From NCBI RefSeq assembly GCF_004784475.1, contig NZ_SRRT01000005.1, forward strand, positions 1 to 64,000: DNA of 64,000 nt, in the 5' to 3' direction. Shown here piece after piece: positions 34,926 through 43,948 of the stretch (positions within the stretch are counted from its first letter, which is position 1; each line of letters starts with the position of its first letter). The stretch is from Streptomyces bauhiniae (lineage in GTDB: Bacteria; Actinomycetota; Actinomycetes; Streptomycetales; Streptomycetaceae). A program made the position numbers and the translations under genes. The notes below the pieces were generated by a model. The model did not search any database. It saw only the letters and a program-made list of their open reading frames with translations, and was not told the origin of the DNA.

Positions 34926-35942
34926 ATGGGTGGCGACGGCAACAGCGCTTACGGCCACAAGAAGTTCAAGCGGTCCAAGAGCCATTTCGCGGACCGGATC
35001 ACGGCCGACGGGCGGGACGGCTGGCCGGTGGAGTCCGGGCGGTACCGGCTGGTGGTCTCGCGGGCCTGCCCGTGGGCGAGCCGGGCGGTGATCTCGCGCC
35101 GGCTGCTCGGACTGGAGCGGGCGCTGCCGATGGCGGTCACCGACCCGGTCCAGGACGACCGGAGCTGGCGGTTCACCCTGGACCCCGGCGGCCGGGACCC
35201 GGTGCTCGGCATCCGCTACCTGGCCGAGGCGTACGAGAAGCGGGAGCCGGGCGCGCCCGGCGGGGTGAGCGTGCCCGCGATCGTGGACGTGCCGAGCGGC
35301 GAGCTGGTCACCAACGACTACCAGCAGCTCACCCTCGACCTGGCCACCGAGTGGACCGACCTCCACCGCGAGGGCGCCCCGGACCTCTACCCGGAGCATC
35401 TGCGGGACGAGATCGACGAGGTGATGGCCGAGGTCTACGAGGACGTCAACAACGGTGTCTACCGGGCCGGGTTCGCCTCGGACCAGGAGGAGTACGAGGA
35501 GGCGTGCGCCGGGGTGTTCCGGCGGCTGGAGGCGCTGGCCGAGCGGCTGGCGGGGCAGCGCTACCTCGTCGGGGACACGATCACCGAGGCGGACATCCGG
35601 CTGTTCACCACGCTGGTCCGCTTCGACCCGGTCTACCACGGGCATTTCAAGTGCAATCTGTGGAAGCTGACGGAGAACCCGGTGCTGTGGGCGTACGCGC
35701 GGGACCTGTTCCAGACGCCGGGGTTCGGGGACACGGTGGACTTCGACCACATCAAGCGGCACTACTACCAGGTCCACTCGGGCATCAATCCGACCGGGAT
35801 CGTGCCGCTCGGCCCGGACCTCTCCGGCTGGCTGAGCCCGCACCACCGCGAGGAGTTGGGCGGCCGGCCGTTCGGTGACGGCACCCCGCCGGGACCCGTG
35901 GCGCCGCACGAGCGGGTGGGACCGCGAGGTCTGCCTGCATGA
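34926..35942 (+). CDS. Xi-class glutathione S-transferase (glutathionyl-hydroquinone reductase family)
   Basis: A 338-residue protein. The active-site Cys is in SRACPWASRAV, the CPWA motif of the Xi class, followed by the thioredoxin-fold SVPAIVDVPSGELVTNDY. The C-terminal helical domain has LVGDTITEADIRLFTTLVRFDPVYHGHFKCN. Family members reduce thiol-conjugated hydroquinones. Actinomycetes make mycothiol rather than glutathione, so mycothiol conjugates are the likely substrates. It may be in a unit with the DUF4235 gene 28 bases downstream. Confidence 0.88.
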   Translation: MGGDGNSAYGHKKFKRSKSHFADRITADGRDGWPVESGRYRLVVSRACPWASRAVISRRLLGLERALPMAVTDPVQDDRSWRFTLDPGGRDPVLGIRYLAEAYEKREPGAPGGVSVPAIVDVPSGELVTNDYQQLTLDLATEWTDLHREGAPDLYPEHLRDEIDEVMAEVYEDVNNGVYRAGFASDQEEYEEACAGVFRRLEALAERLAGQRYLVGDTITEADIRLFTTLVRFDPVYHGHFKCNLWKLTENPVLWAYARDLFQTPGFGDTVDFDHIKRHYYQVHSGINPTGIVPLGPDLSGWLSPHHREELGGRPFGDGTPPGPVAPHERVGPRGLPA

Positions 35943-35970
35943 GGAGGGCGTGACGAGGAAGAAGCGTGAC

Positions 35971-36276
35971 ATGGCGAAGAACAAGACGAAGAAGAAACTC
36001 TCGCTCACCTACAAGCCGGTCGGCTTCGTGATGAGCTGGGCCGGCGGTGCGCTGGCCGGACTGGCCTTCCGCAAGGCGTGGATGGCCATACGGCACGAGG
36101 AGGACGCGCCCGACGCGCTGGACCGCGACCGCGGCTGGGGCGAGGTGCTGCTCGCCGCGGCCGTGCAGGGCGCGATCTTCGCGGTGGTGCGCAGCGCCGT
36201 GGACCGTACCGGGGCCAAGGCCATCGAGCGGTCGACGGGTGTGTGGCCGGTGGCCGAGAAGGGCGGCCGGGACTGA
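35971..36276 (+). CDS. DUF4235 membrane-associated protein
   Basis: A 101-residue protein. ATG 35971 follows GAGGAAG; a GTG at 35950 is too close to its ribosome site. A Lys-rich start (MAKNKTKKKLSL) is followed by hydrophobic helices at VGFVMSWAGGALAGLAF and VLLAAAVQGAIFAVVR. The layout matches small DUF4235 proteins of actinobacteria, of unknown function and often near stress genes. Confidence 0.8.
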   Translation: MAKNKTKKKLSLTYKPVGFVMSWAGGALAGLAFRKAWMAIRHEEDAPDALDRDRGWGEVLLAAAVQGAIFAVVRSAVDRTGAKAIERSTGVWPVAEKGGRD

Positions 36277-36281
36277 GCACA

Positions 36282-36332
36282 CGAAGACCGGGGGGGGCGG
36301 GTCGATGCGATGCCCGCCACCCCCGGTCTTCG
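36282..36332. terminator. bidirectional hairpin terminator
   Basis: CGAAGACC and a run of G at 36282-36294, with GGCGGG at 36296-36301, pair with 36312-36332. It separates the convergent DUF4235 and VOC genes. Confidence 0.85.
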
Positions 36333-36339
36333 TCCGTGG

Positions 36340-36732
36340 TCAGCCCTGCTTGGGGGCGGTCGGCGGGACGAGCCGCACCGTGAAGGAGTGGCCCGAGGGG
36401 TCGGAGTAGCTGCGCTCCTCGTGCGGTCCCACCGCGTCCCGTGTCTCCAGGGGACGGCCGCCCAGCGAGACGATGCGCCGCTCGGCCCCGTCCAGGTCGT
36501 CCACCATGAACTCGAGGTGCGCCTGGAGGGAGTTCTCCGGGCGGGGCCAGCTCGGGGGCGTGGCGTTGACATCGCGGCGGAAGGCGATACGGAAGCCGTC
36601 CGCACCCCGGATCTGCACCAGGTTGGCGGAGGCGACGGTCTGTTCGCCGTCCAGCAACTCCTCGTAGAACGCGGCCAGTTTCTCCGGCTCGGCACAGTCG
36701 AGCACCACCACGCCCGCTTTGACCAGCGTCAT
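36340..36732 (-). CDS. VOC (glyoxalase/bleomycin-resistance fold) protein
   Basis: A 130-residue single vicinal-oxygen-chelate domain: VVVLDCAEPEKLAAFYEELL in the first half and AHLEFMVDDLDGAERRI plus YSDPSGHSFTVRLV in the second, with candidate metal ligands His and Glu. VOC proteins act as lyases, dioxygenases or drug-binding proteins. The substrate cannot be assigned. It is 74 bases from the DyP gene start-to-stop side and on the same strand. Confidence 0.85.
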   Translation of the reverse strand: MTLVKAGVVVLDCAEPEKLAAFYEELLDGEQTVASANLVQIRGADGFRIAFRRDVNATPPSWPRPENSLQAHLEFMVDDLDGAERRIVSLGGRPLETRDAVGPHEERSYSDPSGHSFTVRLVPPTAPKQG

Positions 36733-36806
36733 GCTTCCTCCCAGAAAGTCGCCTCCCCCTGCGACTTTCCCGGCCCACCCGATTCAGTCCGCACGCGCGC
36801 GGGCGC

Positions 36807-37766
36807 TCAGTCCGCGAGGTCGACCAGGAACTTCCGGGGCGGGCAGAAGAAGGTGACGCCGGTGACCGCCCGTGAGTAGTCGAGGATGCGGTCGTGCAGC
36901 GGCGGCGGGTCCCCGAGGAACATGCGCTCCAGCATCTTCTCGGTGACCCACAGGTGCCGGGAGTAGCCGATGAAGTAGGTGCCGTACTCGCCCTTGCCGG
37001 GGGTGGCGAACGGCATGTTGTCGCGGAGGATGTCGTGCTCGCCCTCGGCGTCCTGGATGGTGCACAGGGTCTTGTGCGACTTCTGGCCCTCGGTCGCGTC
37101 GGGGAGTTCGATGTTGTCGAACTTGGTGCGGCCGATGATCTGTTCCTGCGTCTCGGTGGTCTGGGCGCGCCAGTCCTTGAGGTCGTGCAGGTACTTCTGG
37201 ATGACGACGTAGCTGCCGCCCGCGTAGGCCGGGTCCTCCTCGCCGACCAGGGTCGACGCCGGCAGGGAGAGGCCGATGGGATTGGCGGTGCCGTCCACGA
37301 ATTCCAGGAGGTCGCGGCCGTTGTAGTAACGGAATCCGGTGACGTCGTCCACGGCCGTCACGGAATCACCGAACGCCTCCAGCAGGATCTTCTCGAATTC
37401 CACGACGAGATCGACCGAATCGGCGCGGATGTGGTACAGGAGATCGCCTTCCGTGGCCACCGCCGTGTGCTGGGCGCCCCGGATTTCCTGGAAGGGCTTG
37501 AGTTCCTTCGGCAGCGGTTTCCGGGTCAACGGTTCCCAGGCGTGGTGCGAGATACCGAGATTGGCGGTGAAGATCCCGGTGTTCACCTGGATCTTGATGT
37601 CCTTGAGCAGGTCCTCGATGCTCGCCACCACCGACCGCGCCTTGTCCATGGCCTCGTCGCCGCTGTTGATGGTCAGCACCAGGAAGGCGGCCGCCGCGGT
37701 CATCGGGGCGTCGATGTACTGCGGCTCGGTCTTCAGGTCGTGCTTGGCGACGGCGCTGTAATCCAT
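36807..37766 (-). CDS. DyP-type heme peroxidase
   Basis: A 319-residue protein. ATG 37766 follows GGGAGAGG. It keeps the DyP heme-pocket motif as EFVDGTANP (the G-x-x-D-G variant), preceded by VDDVTGFRYYNGRDLL. SGGSYV-like AGGSYVVIQKYLHDL and YFIGYSRHLWVTEKMLERMF near the end supply the proximal His and heme contacts. There is no Tat signal, so it is cytosolic, resembling B-type or YfeX-like members. No encapsulin gene is adjacent and no cargo-targeting tail is obvious. It is divergent from the Dap cluster. Confidence 0.88.
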   Translation of the reverse strand: MDYSAVAKHDLKTEPQYIDAPMTAAAAFLVLTINSGDEAMDKARSVVASIEDLLKDIKIQVNTGIFTANLGISHHAWEPLTRKPLPKELKPFQEIRGAQHTAVATEGDLLYHIRADSVDLVVEFEKILLEAFGDSVTAVDDVTGFRYYNGRDLLEFVDGTANPIGLSLPASTLVGEEDPAYAGGSYVVIQKYLHDLKDWRAQTTETQEQIIGRTKFDNIELPDATEGQKSHKTLCTIQDAEGEHDILRDNMPFATPGKGEYGTYFIGYSRHLWVTEKMLERMFLGDPPPLHDRILDYSRAVTGVTFFCPPRKFLVDLAD

Positions 37767-38090
37767 GGCCTCTCCCGGTGGGCGGCCCGCGGGATCGAGC
37801 GGGCAGGGCGGTGCGTGGCAGGCGGAATCCGGCCCGTCCAGCATCCGGCACCGAAGGGCGGTCCGCCACCGGCGCCGGCTTCCCGAAGGTCCGCCAAACA
37901 GGTGATCCCAGATGGGCCGGACACCTGCGGATGCCCGGAAACCACGGGCCGCCGGGGCCTTCCCCGTCCACGGGTTGATCGATTCGAAGTGGCAGCCTCA
38001 CCGCGCCGGGCCGAAACTGAAGCAGCAGTTCGTGATCAGAGAAGAGCACGTGGCCGAGCAAGCGATCCAGACGTTCTCGCAGGAGATCAC
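37767..38090. other. 324-base divergent intergenic region
   Basis: It lies between the DyP gene (minus) and the carrier/membrane protein gene (plus). It must hold both promoters, but I see no clear -35/-10 pair, iron-box or hairpin. AGGAG at 38081-38085 is the ribosome site for the plus-strand gene. No credible small gene is present. Confidence 0.6.
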
Positions 38091-40664
38091 ATGGTGGAAC
38101 AGTCCTCGGACGTCCATATAGAAGGAACGGACGAGAAAACCCTCGTGGGGCGGCCTGTCGGCGGCCCGGCGGTGAGGGAGACCGAAACGCGGCTGGCGGA
38201 TGTGCTGGCCGACGTCATGGGTGTGGAGAACGTTCCGGCCGATGCGCACTTCTTCGAGAATCTCGGCGCGAATTCCCTGGTCATGGCGCAATTCTGCGCA
38301 CGGGTCCGGAAGCGGGAGGATCTGCCCTCCCCGTCCATGAAGGACATCTACCGGTACCCCACGATCAACGCCCTGGCGGAGGGACTCACGGAGACCCCGG
38401 CGGCCCCCGCCCCCAGCACTCTGGTGATGCCTCCGGAGCCGGTACGGCGGGCGAGCGGGCTTTCCCACACGCTCTGCGGCACGGCCCAACTGCTGATCTT
38501 CCTGGGATACTCACTGGTCGCCGGTTTCGCCACCGCGGGCGGTTACGAATGGGTCGCCACCGGCTCGGGCGCCTGGGACGTGTACCTGCGGTCCCTGGTC
38601 TTCGGCGGTGTCGGATTCGTGGCACTGTGCGCGTTCCCGGTCGTCGCCAAGTGGGTGCTCGTCGGGCGCTGGAAACCCGGTGAGTTCCCGGTCTGGGGCC
38701 TCGCCTACCTGCGCTTCTGGGTCGTCAAGGCGCTGCTGCACGCCAATCCGATGATCCTCTTCATCGGGAACCCGCTGTACGTGTTCTATCTGCGCGCCCT
38801 CGGCGCCCGGATCGGCAAGGGCGTCACGATCCTCACCCACTCGGTACCGGTCTGCACGGATCTGCTGACGATCGGCTCCGGCACGGTCATCCGCAAGGAC
38901 TCGTTCTTCCTCGGCTACCGGGCGCACGCCGGGAACATCCAGACCGGCCGGATCAGCATCGGCCGGGACGTGTACATCGGGGAGAAGACCGTCCTGGACA
39001 TCGACACCTCGATGGGGGACGGCGCCCAGCTCGGGCACTCCTCCTCGCTGCACCGGGGCCAGTCGGTCCCGGCCGGCGAGCACCATCATGGCTCCCCCGC
39101 GCAGGCCACCGACGTCGACTATCTGCGGGTCGCGCCCGCCCGCTGCGGCACCGGCCGCCGGGCCTGGTTCGGACTGGCCTCGCTGCTCCAGTTGTTCCTG
39201 CTGTACATCCCGCTGGGTGTGGGCGGTCTGTACATCCTGTTCGACGCGGTGCCGGCGGTCCGCCGACGGCTCGAGCCCGAGGCGGCGCTTCCCCTGGGCG
39301 AGCTGGTGACCGACGCGGTGGTCCTCTCCCTGGTGCTTTTCGCCGGCTTCGTGGTCCTGGGCCTCGCCCTGCTGTGCACCCTGCCGCGCCTGCTGAACGT
39401 GGTGGTCCCGCCGGACCGGGTCTTCCCGCTCTACGGGTTCCGGTACGCGGTGCACCGGACGACCGCGCGCATGACGAACATCAAGTTCTTCGCCTGGCTC
39501 TTCGGCGACAGCTCGTACATCGTGCACTACCTGCGCGGCATCGGGTACGACCTCTCGCACGTCGAGCAGACCGGGTCGAACTTCGGCACCGAGGTGCAGC
39601 ACGAGAACCCGCTGCTGGTCACGGTGGGCAGCGGCACGATGGTGGCCGACGGGCTCTCCGTGATCAACGCGGACTATTCGGCCACGTCGTTCAAGGTGTC
39701 CCGGGCGACGATCGGGGCGCGCAACTTCCTCGGCAACAACATCGCCTACCCCATCGGCGGCCGGACCGGCGAGAACTGCCTGCTGGCGACCAAGGTGATG
39801 GTGCCGCTCGACGGGGAGATACGCGAGGGGGTCGGGCTGCTCGGCTCGCCGAGCTTCGAGATCCCCAGGTCGGTGGAGCGCGACAGCCGGTTCGACAGGT
39901 TCCGGTCCGGTGACGCGCTGCGCCAGAGCCTCGCCCGGAAGAATCGTTACAACCTGCGCTCGATGGCCTTCATGCTGTTCGTGCGCTGGCTGCACGTCCT
40001 CGCCCTCACCCTGCTGGGCCTGGCCACGGTGGAGCTGTACGGCGTGCTCGGGCACGTGGTGATCGCCACCTACATGGCGCTGACGCTGGCCCTGTCCACG
40101 CTCTACTACGTGCTGCTGGAGCGCTGTCTGACCCGCTTCCGCCGGCTGCGCCCCATGCTGGTCTCCATCTACGACCCGGCCTTCTGGGCGCAGGAGCGGC
40201 TGTGGAAGGTGCCGGACCGGCATCTGAACATCTTCAACGGCACCCCCTTCAAGGCCCTCGTCTGGCGCCTGATGGGTGTCCGTATCGGCCGCAGGGTGTT
40301 CGACGACGGCTGCTACATGACGGACCGCACGCTCGCCGTCATCGGCGACGACTGCACCCTGAACGCCGGCAGCAAGGTCCAGTGCCACTCGCAGGAGGAC
40401 GGCACGTTCAAGTCCGACATCAGCACGCTCGGCGCGGGCTGCACGCTCGGCGTCGGCTCGCACGTGCACTACGGCGTGACCATGGGCGACGGCGCGCGGC
40501 TGGCGCCCGACTCCTTCCTCATGAAGGGCGAGGAGGTCCCCGCGCACGCGCGCTGGGGCGGCAACCCCGCCGTGGAGATGCCGGAGGCAGCGGTGCTGCC
40601 CGCCGGTACCGGCCGCAGGACCCCACCGTCCGTCGACAGCGCCGCCGCGGCGTCCGTGAATTGA
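38091..40664 (+). CDS. carrier-domain membrane protein with three left-handed beta-helix domains (Pls-like C-terminal half)
   Basis: An 857-residue protein; ATG 38091 follows AGGAG with 5 bases. Residues 25-100 are a peptidyl-carrier domain (ENLGANSLVMAQF, Ser62 the phosphopantetheine site). Then come membrane helices (about 130-210) and a first hexapeptide beta-helix domain (about 235-330, IGKGVTILTHSV). Two more helices and a second domain (about 495-590, GTEVQHENPLLVTVGSG) follow, then two further helices and a third domain (about 725-830, CTLGVGSHVHYGVTMG). This is the architecture of the C-terminal part of poly-epsilon-lysine synthetase (Pls/PosA family), which forms side-chain amide bonds, but the adenylation domain is absent. 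The next gene supplies one. Role inferred: membrane-bound condensing enzyme for a Dap polymer or oligomer. Confidence 0.8.
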   Translation: MVEQSSDVHIEGTDEKTLVGRPVGGPAVRETETRLADVLADVMGVENVPADAHFFENLGANSLVMAQFCARVRKREDLPSPSMKDIYRYPTINALAEGLTETPAAPAPSTLVMPPEPVRRASGLSHTLCGTAQLLIFLGYSLVAGFATAGGYEWVATGSGAWDVYLRSLVFGGVGFVALCAFPVVAKWVLVGRWKPGEFPVWGLAYLRFWVVKALLHANPMILFIGNPLYVFYLRALGARIGKGVTILTHSVPVCTDLLTIGSGTVIRKDSFFLGYRAHAGNIQTGRISIGRDVYIGEKTVLDIDTSMGDGAQLGHSSSLHRGQSVPAGEHHHGSPAQATDVDYLRVAPARCGTGRRAWFGLASLLQLFLLYIPLGVGGLYILFDAVPAVRRRLEPEAALPLGELVTDAVVLSLVLFAGFVVLGLALLCTLPRLLNVVVPPDRVFPLYGFRYAVHRTTARMTNIKFFAWLFGDSSYIVHYLRGIGYDLSHVEQTGSNFGTEVQHENPLLVTVGSGTMVADGLSVINADYSATSFKVSRATIGARNFLGNNIAYPIGGRTGENCLLATKVMVPLDGEIREGVGLLGSPSFEIPRSVERDSRFDRFRSGDALRQSLARKNRYNLRSMAFMLFVRWLHVLALTLLGLATVELYGVLGHVVIATYMALTLALSTLYYVLLERCLTRFRRLRPMLVSIYDPAFWAQERLWKVPDRHLNIFNGTPFKALVWRLMGVRIGRRVFDDGCYMTDRTLAVIGDDCTLNAGSKVQCHSQEDGTFKSDISTLGAGCTLGVGSHVHYGVTMGDGARLAPDSFLMKGEEVPAHARWGGNPAVEMPEAAVLPAGTGRRTPPSVDSAAAASVN

Positions 40665-40675
40665 GGGAGCATCCG

Positions 40676-43600
40676 ATGGGAACGCGTGTGCAGGCGGACC
40701 GGGAGTTCTGGAGCGGCGTGCTGACCGCCGGCGGATTCACCGCGGTACCGCGCTGGGCGGAGGTGCCGGTCGCCGGTACGGCCGAGCACGAGGTGCCGTT
40801 GCCCGGGTCCCTGGGCGGCCTGGCGCGACGGCTGGACGTGCCCGTGGGCGCGCTGCTGCTGGCAGCCCATGCCAAGGTGCTCTCCACCCTGACCGGCGAG
40901 CAGGACGTGGTGACCGGGTACGCCCCTGACGGCGAACCCCTGCCGTGCCGCCTCACCGTCTCCCCCGGCACCTGGCGCACGCTCGCCGGAGCGGCCCACC
41001 GCGCGGAGTCGGAGGTACTGGCGCACCGGGACTTCGCCGTGGCGGACCTGCGCCGTGAACTGGGCCTGGCGGAAACGGCGTTCGAGGTGACGTGCGGACC
41101 CGTGAACAGCCCCCTCTCCGGCGACCGCGTCCTGCACGTGCACTGGTCCGAGCCCGAGGGGCGCCTGGTCCTCCGGTACCGCACGGACGTCCTGGACGCC
41201 CGGAGCGCGGACCGTATCGCCGGGTACCACCTGCGGGCGCTGGAGCTGCTGGCGGCCGGCCCGGACGCCGAGCACACGCACCGGAGCCTGCTGTCGGACC
41301 AGGAGCGGCACGAGCAGTTGGAGGAACTGGCCGGTCCTGACCGGAAGTTGCCCGAGGCGCGGGCCCACGAACTGTTCGAGCGGCGCGTACGGCAGCACCC
41401 GGACGCCGTGGCGGCGGTGCACGGCGACCAGCGGTGGACGTACGGGGAGCTGAACCGCCGGGCCAACCGGCTGGCGCGGGCGCTGGCGGCGCGCGGGGTG
41501 GGCCGGGAGGACGTGGTGGCCGTGGTCACCGAGCGGAACCTCGACTGGCTGGCCGCGACGCTGGCCGTGTTCAAGGCGGGCGGCGCCTACCTGCCGATCG
41601 AGCCGCACTTCCCGCCCGGCCGTATTGCGGCGACCCTCTCGCGGGCCGGGTGCCGGCTGGTGCTGACCGAGTCGGGCAGCACGGGCACGCTCGACGAGGC
41701 GCTGGCCGATGTGCCCGGCGCCGAGCGGCTGCTCGTCGGGGACGCGTACGCGGAGGAGCACGCCGAGGACGACCTCGGTGCGGCGGTGGACCCCGGTCAA
41801 CTGGCGTACATCTACTTCACCTCCGGCTCCACGGGTGAGCCGAAGGGCGCGATGTGCGAGCACGCGGGGATGCTCAACCATCTCTTCGCCAAGATCGACG
41901 ATCTGGGGGTCGGCGAGGGCACCGTGGTGGCGCAGACCGCTCCGCAGTGCTTCGACATCTCGCTGTGGCAGCTCGTCTCCGCGCTGCTGGTGGGCGGGCG
42001 GACGCTGTTGGTCGAGCAGGACGTGCTCCTGGACGTGGAGCGGTTCGCCGACACGCTCGTGCACGACCGGGTCGGGGTCACCCAGCTCGTGCCCTCCTAC
42101 CTGGAGGTCCTGGTCTCCTACCTGGAGCAGCACCCACGCGCCTTCCCGGACCTGCGCTTCGTGTCCGTGACCGGCGAGGCGCTCAAACCGGAGCTGGTGC
42201 AGCGCTGGTTCGCCGTCCAGCCGGACATCAGGCTGGTCAACGCCTACGGCCTGACCGAGACGTCCGACGACACCAACCACGAGATCATCGACGGGCCGTG
42301 CGAGCGCGTCCTGCTGGGGCGCGCGGTGAACAATGTCCGCGTCCTGGTCGTGGACGAGCGGCTGGAGCTGGTGCCGCTGGGCGCGCCGGGCCTGATCGCC
42401 TTCTCCGGCGTCTGCGTGGGCCGGGGCTACGTCAACGATCCCGAGCGCACCCGTGAGGCGTACCGGGAGGACCCGTACCGGCCGGGCGAGCGGCTCTACC
42501 TGGGCGGTGACTGGGGGCGCTGGCATCCCGGCGGCAAGCTGGAGTTCCTGGGGCGCCGGGACAACCAGGTCAAGATCCGGGGCTTCCGCATCGAGACCGG
42601 CGAGATCGAGAACGCGTTGCTGCGGGTTCCGGGGGTGCGGGACGGCGCGGTGGTCGTGGCCGAACGGGCCGGGCAGGGCAAGCAGTTGGTCGCCTTCTAC
42701 GCGGGGTGCGAACTGTCCGTGGACGAGCTGCGGGACGCGCTGGGCGCGGGGCTGCCCGCCTACATGGTCCCGGCGGCCTTCCACTGGCAGTCGGCCCTCC
42801 CGCTGACGGCCAACGGCAAGACCGACCGCAAGGCGCTCACCGCACTGGCGGAGCAGACCACGCCGGCCGCGCAGGACGACGCCGGGGACCGGGAGCCGCG
42901 TACCCCGGCCGAGCGCAGACTCGCGGCCGCGTGGGCCGGGTTGCTCGGCATCCCCGAGGAGCGGATCGGGCGTACGGACCACTTCTTCGACTCCGGCGGC
43001 ACCTCCCTGACGGCGGTGAAGCTGACCATCGCGCTGGACCGGGCGGTGTCCCTGAAGGACATCACCCGCAACCCGGTCCTCGCCGACCTGGCCGCCCTGC
43101 TGGACGGCGCGGCCGGGCCGGACGGGGAGCTGCTGCAGCCGCTGGCGGAGGCCGACGGCACGCCGGAGTGCGCGCTGGTGTGCTTCCCGTACGCGGGGGG
43201 CAACGCGGTCAACTTCCAGCCGATGGCGAGCGCCTTGGCGGGCGGCGGCATGCCGGTGCTCGCGGTGGAGCTGCCGGGGCACGACCTGGCCGGGCGGCAG
43301 GAGCCGTTCGGCTCGGTCGCCGAGGTGGCGGAGCGGGTCGCGGCGGAGATCACCGCGCGGGGCCTGACTCGGGTCATGCTGTGGGGCCACTCCTCCGGCG
43401 CCGCTGCGGCCGTGGAGACGGCCCGCAGGCTCCAGGAGCGCGGGGTGGAGGTGGCGCGGCTGTTCCTGGGCGCGCAACTGCTGGGCACGGCCGCCGAGCG
43501 ACATGCCGCCGTCGAGGCGCTGTCCGTCCGGAGCGACGCCGAGATCGCCGCGCGGCTGGCCGAGGAAGGTGGTTATGTCGAGCTGGCGGAACTGACCGCC

Positions 43601-43900
43601 CGGCACGCCGAGCGCGTCGGCGCCGCCTACCGCCACGACTGCCTCTCCGCGCACCGGTACTTCTCCGACGCCCTGGAGAACCCGCCGGCCGTGCGGCTGG
43701 CGGCGCCGGTGTCGGTGGTGGTGGCCGCCGACGACCCGTACACGGCCGGGTACAGCGGGGCCCACCGGGACTGGCTGCTGCTGGCCGGCCGCGTCGACCT
43801 GCACGAACTCCCCGACGGCGGGCACTACTTCCCGCGCCTGCGCCCCACCGAGGCGGCGAAGGCCGTACTGACCGCCGTCGAGCCGCTGGCCTCCTCCTGA
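40676..43900 (+). CDS. NRPS: truncated C, adenylation, carrier, thioesterase
   Basis: A 1074-residue protein, 11 bases downstream of the previous gene. Residues 1-215 look like the C-terminal half of a condensation domain and lack HHxxxDG. The adenylation domain (about 225-720) has YFTSGSTGEPKGAM, NAYGLTETSDDTNHE, GRRDNQVKIRGFRIE and LTANGKTDRKAL. By alignment to GrsA the ten specificity residues read D-I-W-Q-S-T-A-D-D-K; two Asp in the pocket suit a basic side chain. The carrier has FFDSGGTSL (Ser777). The C-terminal thioesterase begins with CFPYAGGNAVNF and has GHSSG (Ser906), resembling type-II thioesterases. With SbnA/SbnB downstream, the substrate is probably L-2,3-diaminopropionate. Confidence 0.88.
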   Translation: MGTRVQADREFWSGVLTAGGFTAVPRWAEVPVAGTAEHEVPLPGSLGGLARRLDVPVGALLLAAHAKVLSTLTGEQDVVTGYAPDGEPLPCRLTVSPGTWRTLAGAAHRAESEVLAHRDFAVADLRRELGLAETAFEVTCGPVNSPLSGDRVLHVHWSEPEGRLVLRYRTDVLDARSADRIAGYHLRALELLAAGPDAEHTHRSLLSDQERHEQLEELAGPDRKLPEARAHELFERRVRQHPDAVAAVHGDQRWTYGELNRRANRLARALAARGVGREDVVAVVTERNLDWLAATLAVFKAGGAYLPIEPHFPPGRIAATLSRAGCRLVLTESGSTGTLDEALADVPGAERLLVGDAYAEEHAEDDLGAAVDPGQLAYIYFTSGSTGEPKGAMCEHAGMLNHLFAKIDDLGVGEGTVVAQTAPQCFDISLWQLVSALLVGGRTLLVEQDVLLDVERFADTLVHDRVGVTQLVPSYLEVLVSYLEQHPRAFPDLRFVSVTGEALKPELVQRWFAVQPDIRLVNAYGLTETSDDTNHEIIDGPCERVLLGRAVNNVRVLVVDERLELVPLGAPGLIAFSGVCVGRGYVNDPERTREAYREDPYRPGERLYLGGDWGRWHPGGKLEFLGRRDNQVKIRGFRIETGEIENALLRVPGVRDGAVVVAERAGQGKQLVAFYAGCELSVDELRDALGAGLPAYMVPAAFHWQSALPLTANGKTDRKALTALAEQTTPAAQDDAGDREPRTPAERRLAAAWAGLLGIPEERIGRTDHFFDSGGTSLTAVKLTIALDRAVSLKDITRNPVLADLAALLDGAAGPDGELLQPLAEADGTPECALVCFPYAGGNAVNFQPMASALAGGGMPVLAVELPGHDLAGRQEPFGSVAEVAERVAAEITARGLTRVMLWGHSSGAAAAVETARRLQERGVEVARLFLGAQLLGTAAERHAAVEALSVRSDAEIAARLAEEGGYVELAELTARHAERVGAAYRHDCLSAHRYFSDALENPPAVRLAAPVSVVVAADDPYTAGYSGAHRDWLLLAGRVDLHELPDGGHYFPRLRPTEAAKAVLTAVEPLASS

Positions 43901-43948
43901 CGTTCCTCCCTTCAGCCCAATGGCGGGCGACCGAAAGGAAAAACCGAG

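Noticed and set aside
36807..37766. Encapsulin cargo
   Set aside because: No encapsulin gene nearby and no recognisable targeting peptide at the C-terminus.
36894..38090. Upstream extension of the carrier/membrane protein to 36894
   Set aside because: It runs antisense through the DyP gene and has no motifs; AGGAG directly precedes ATG 38091.
38511..40547. Long minus-strand open frame opposite the carrier/membrane protein
   Set aside because: High-GC antisense shadow: composition rich in His/Gln/Arg, no ribosome site, and the plus-strand gene has clear domains.
38091..43900. Poly-epsilon-lysine synthetase
   Set aside because: The domains are split over two genes and Dap genes follow; Lys cannot be supported as substrate.
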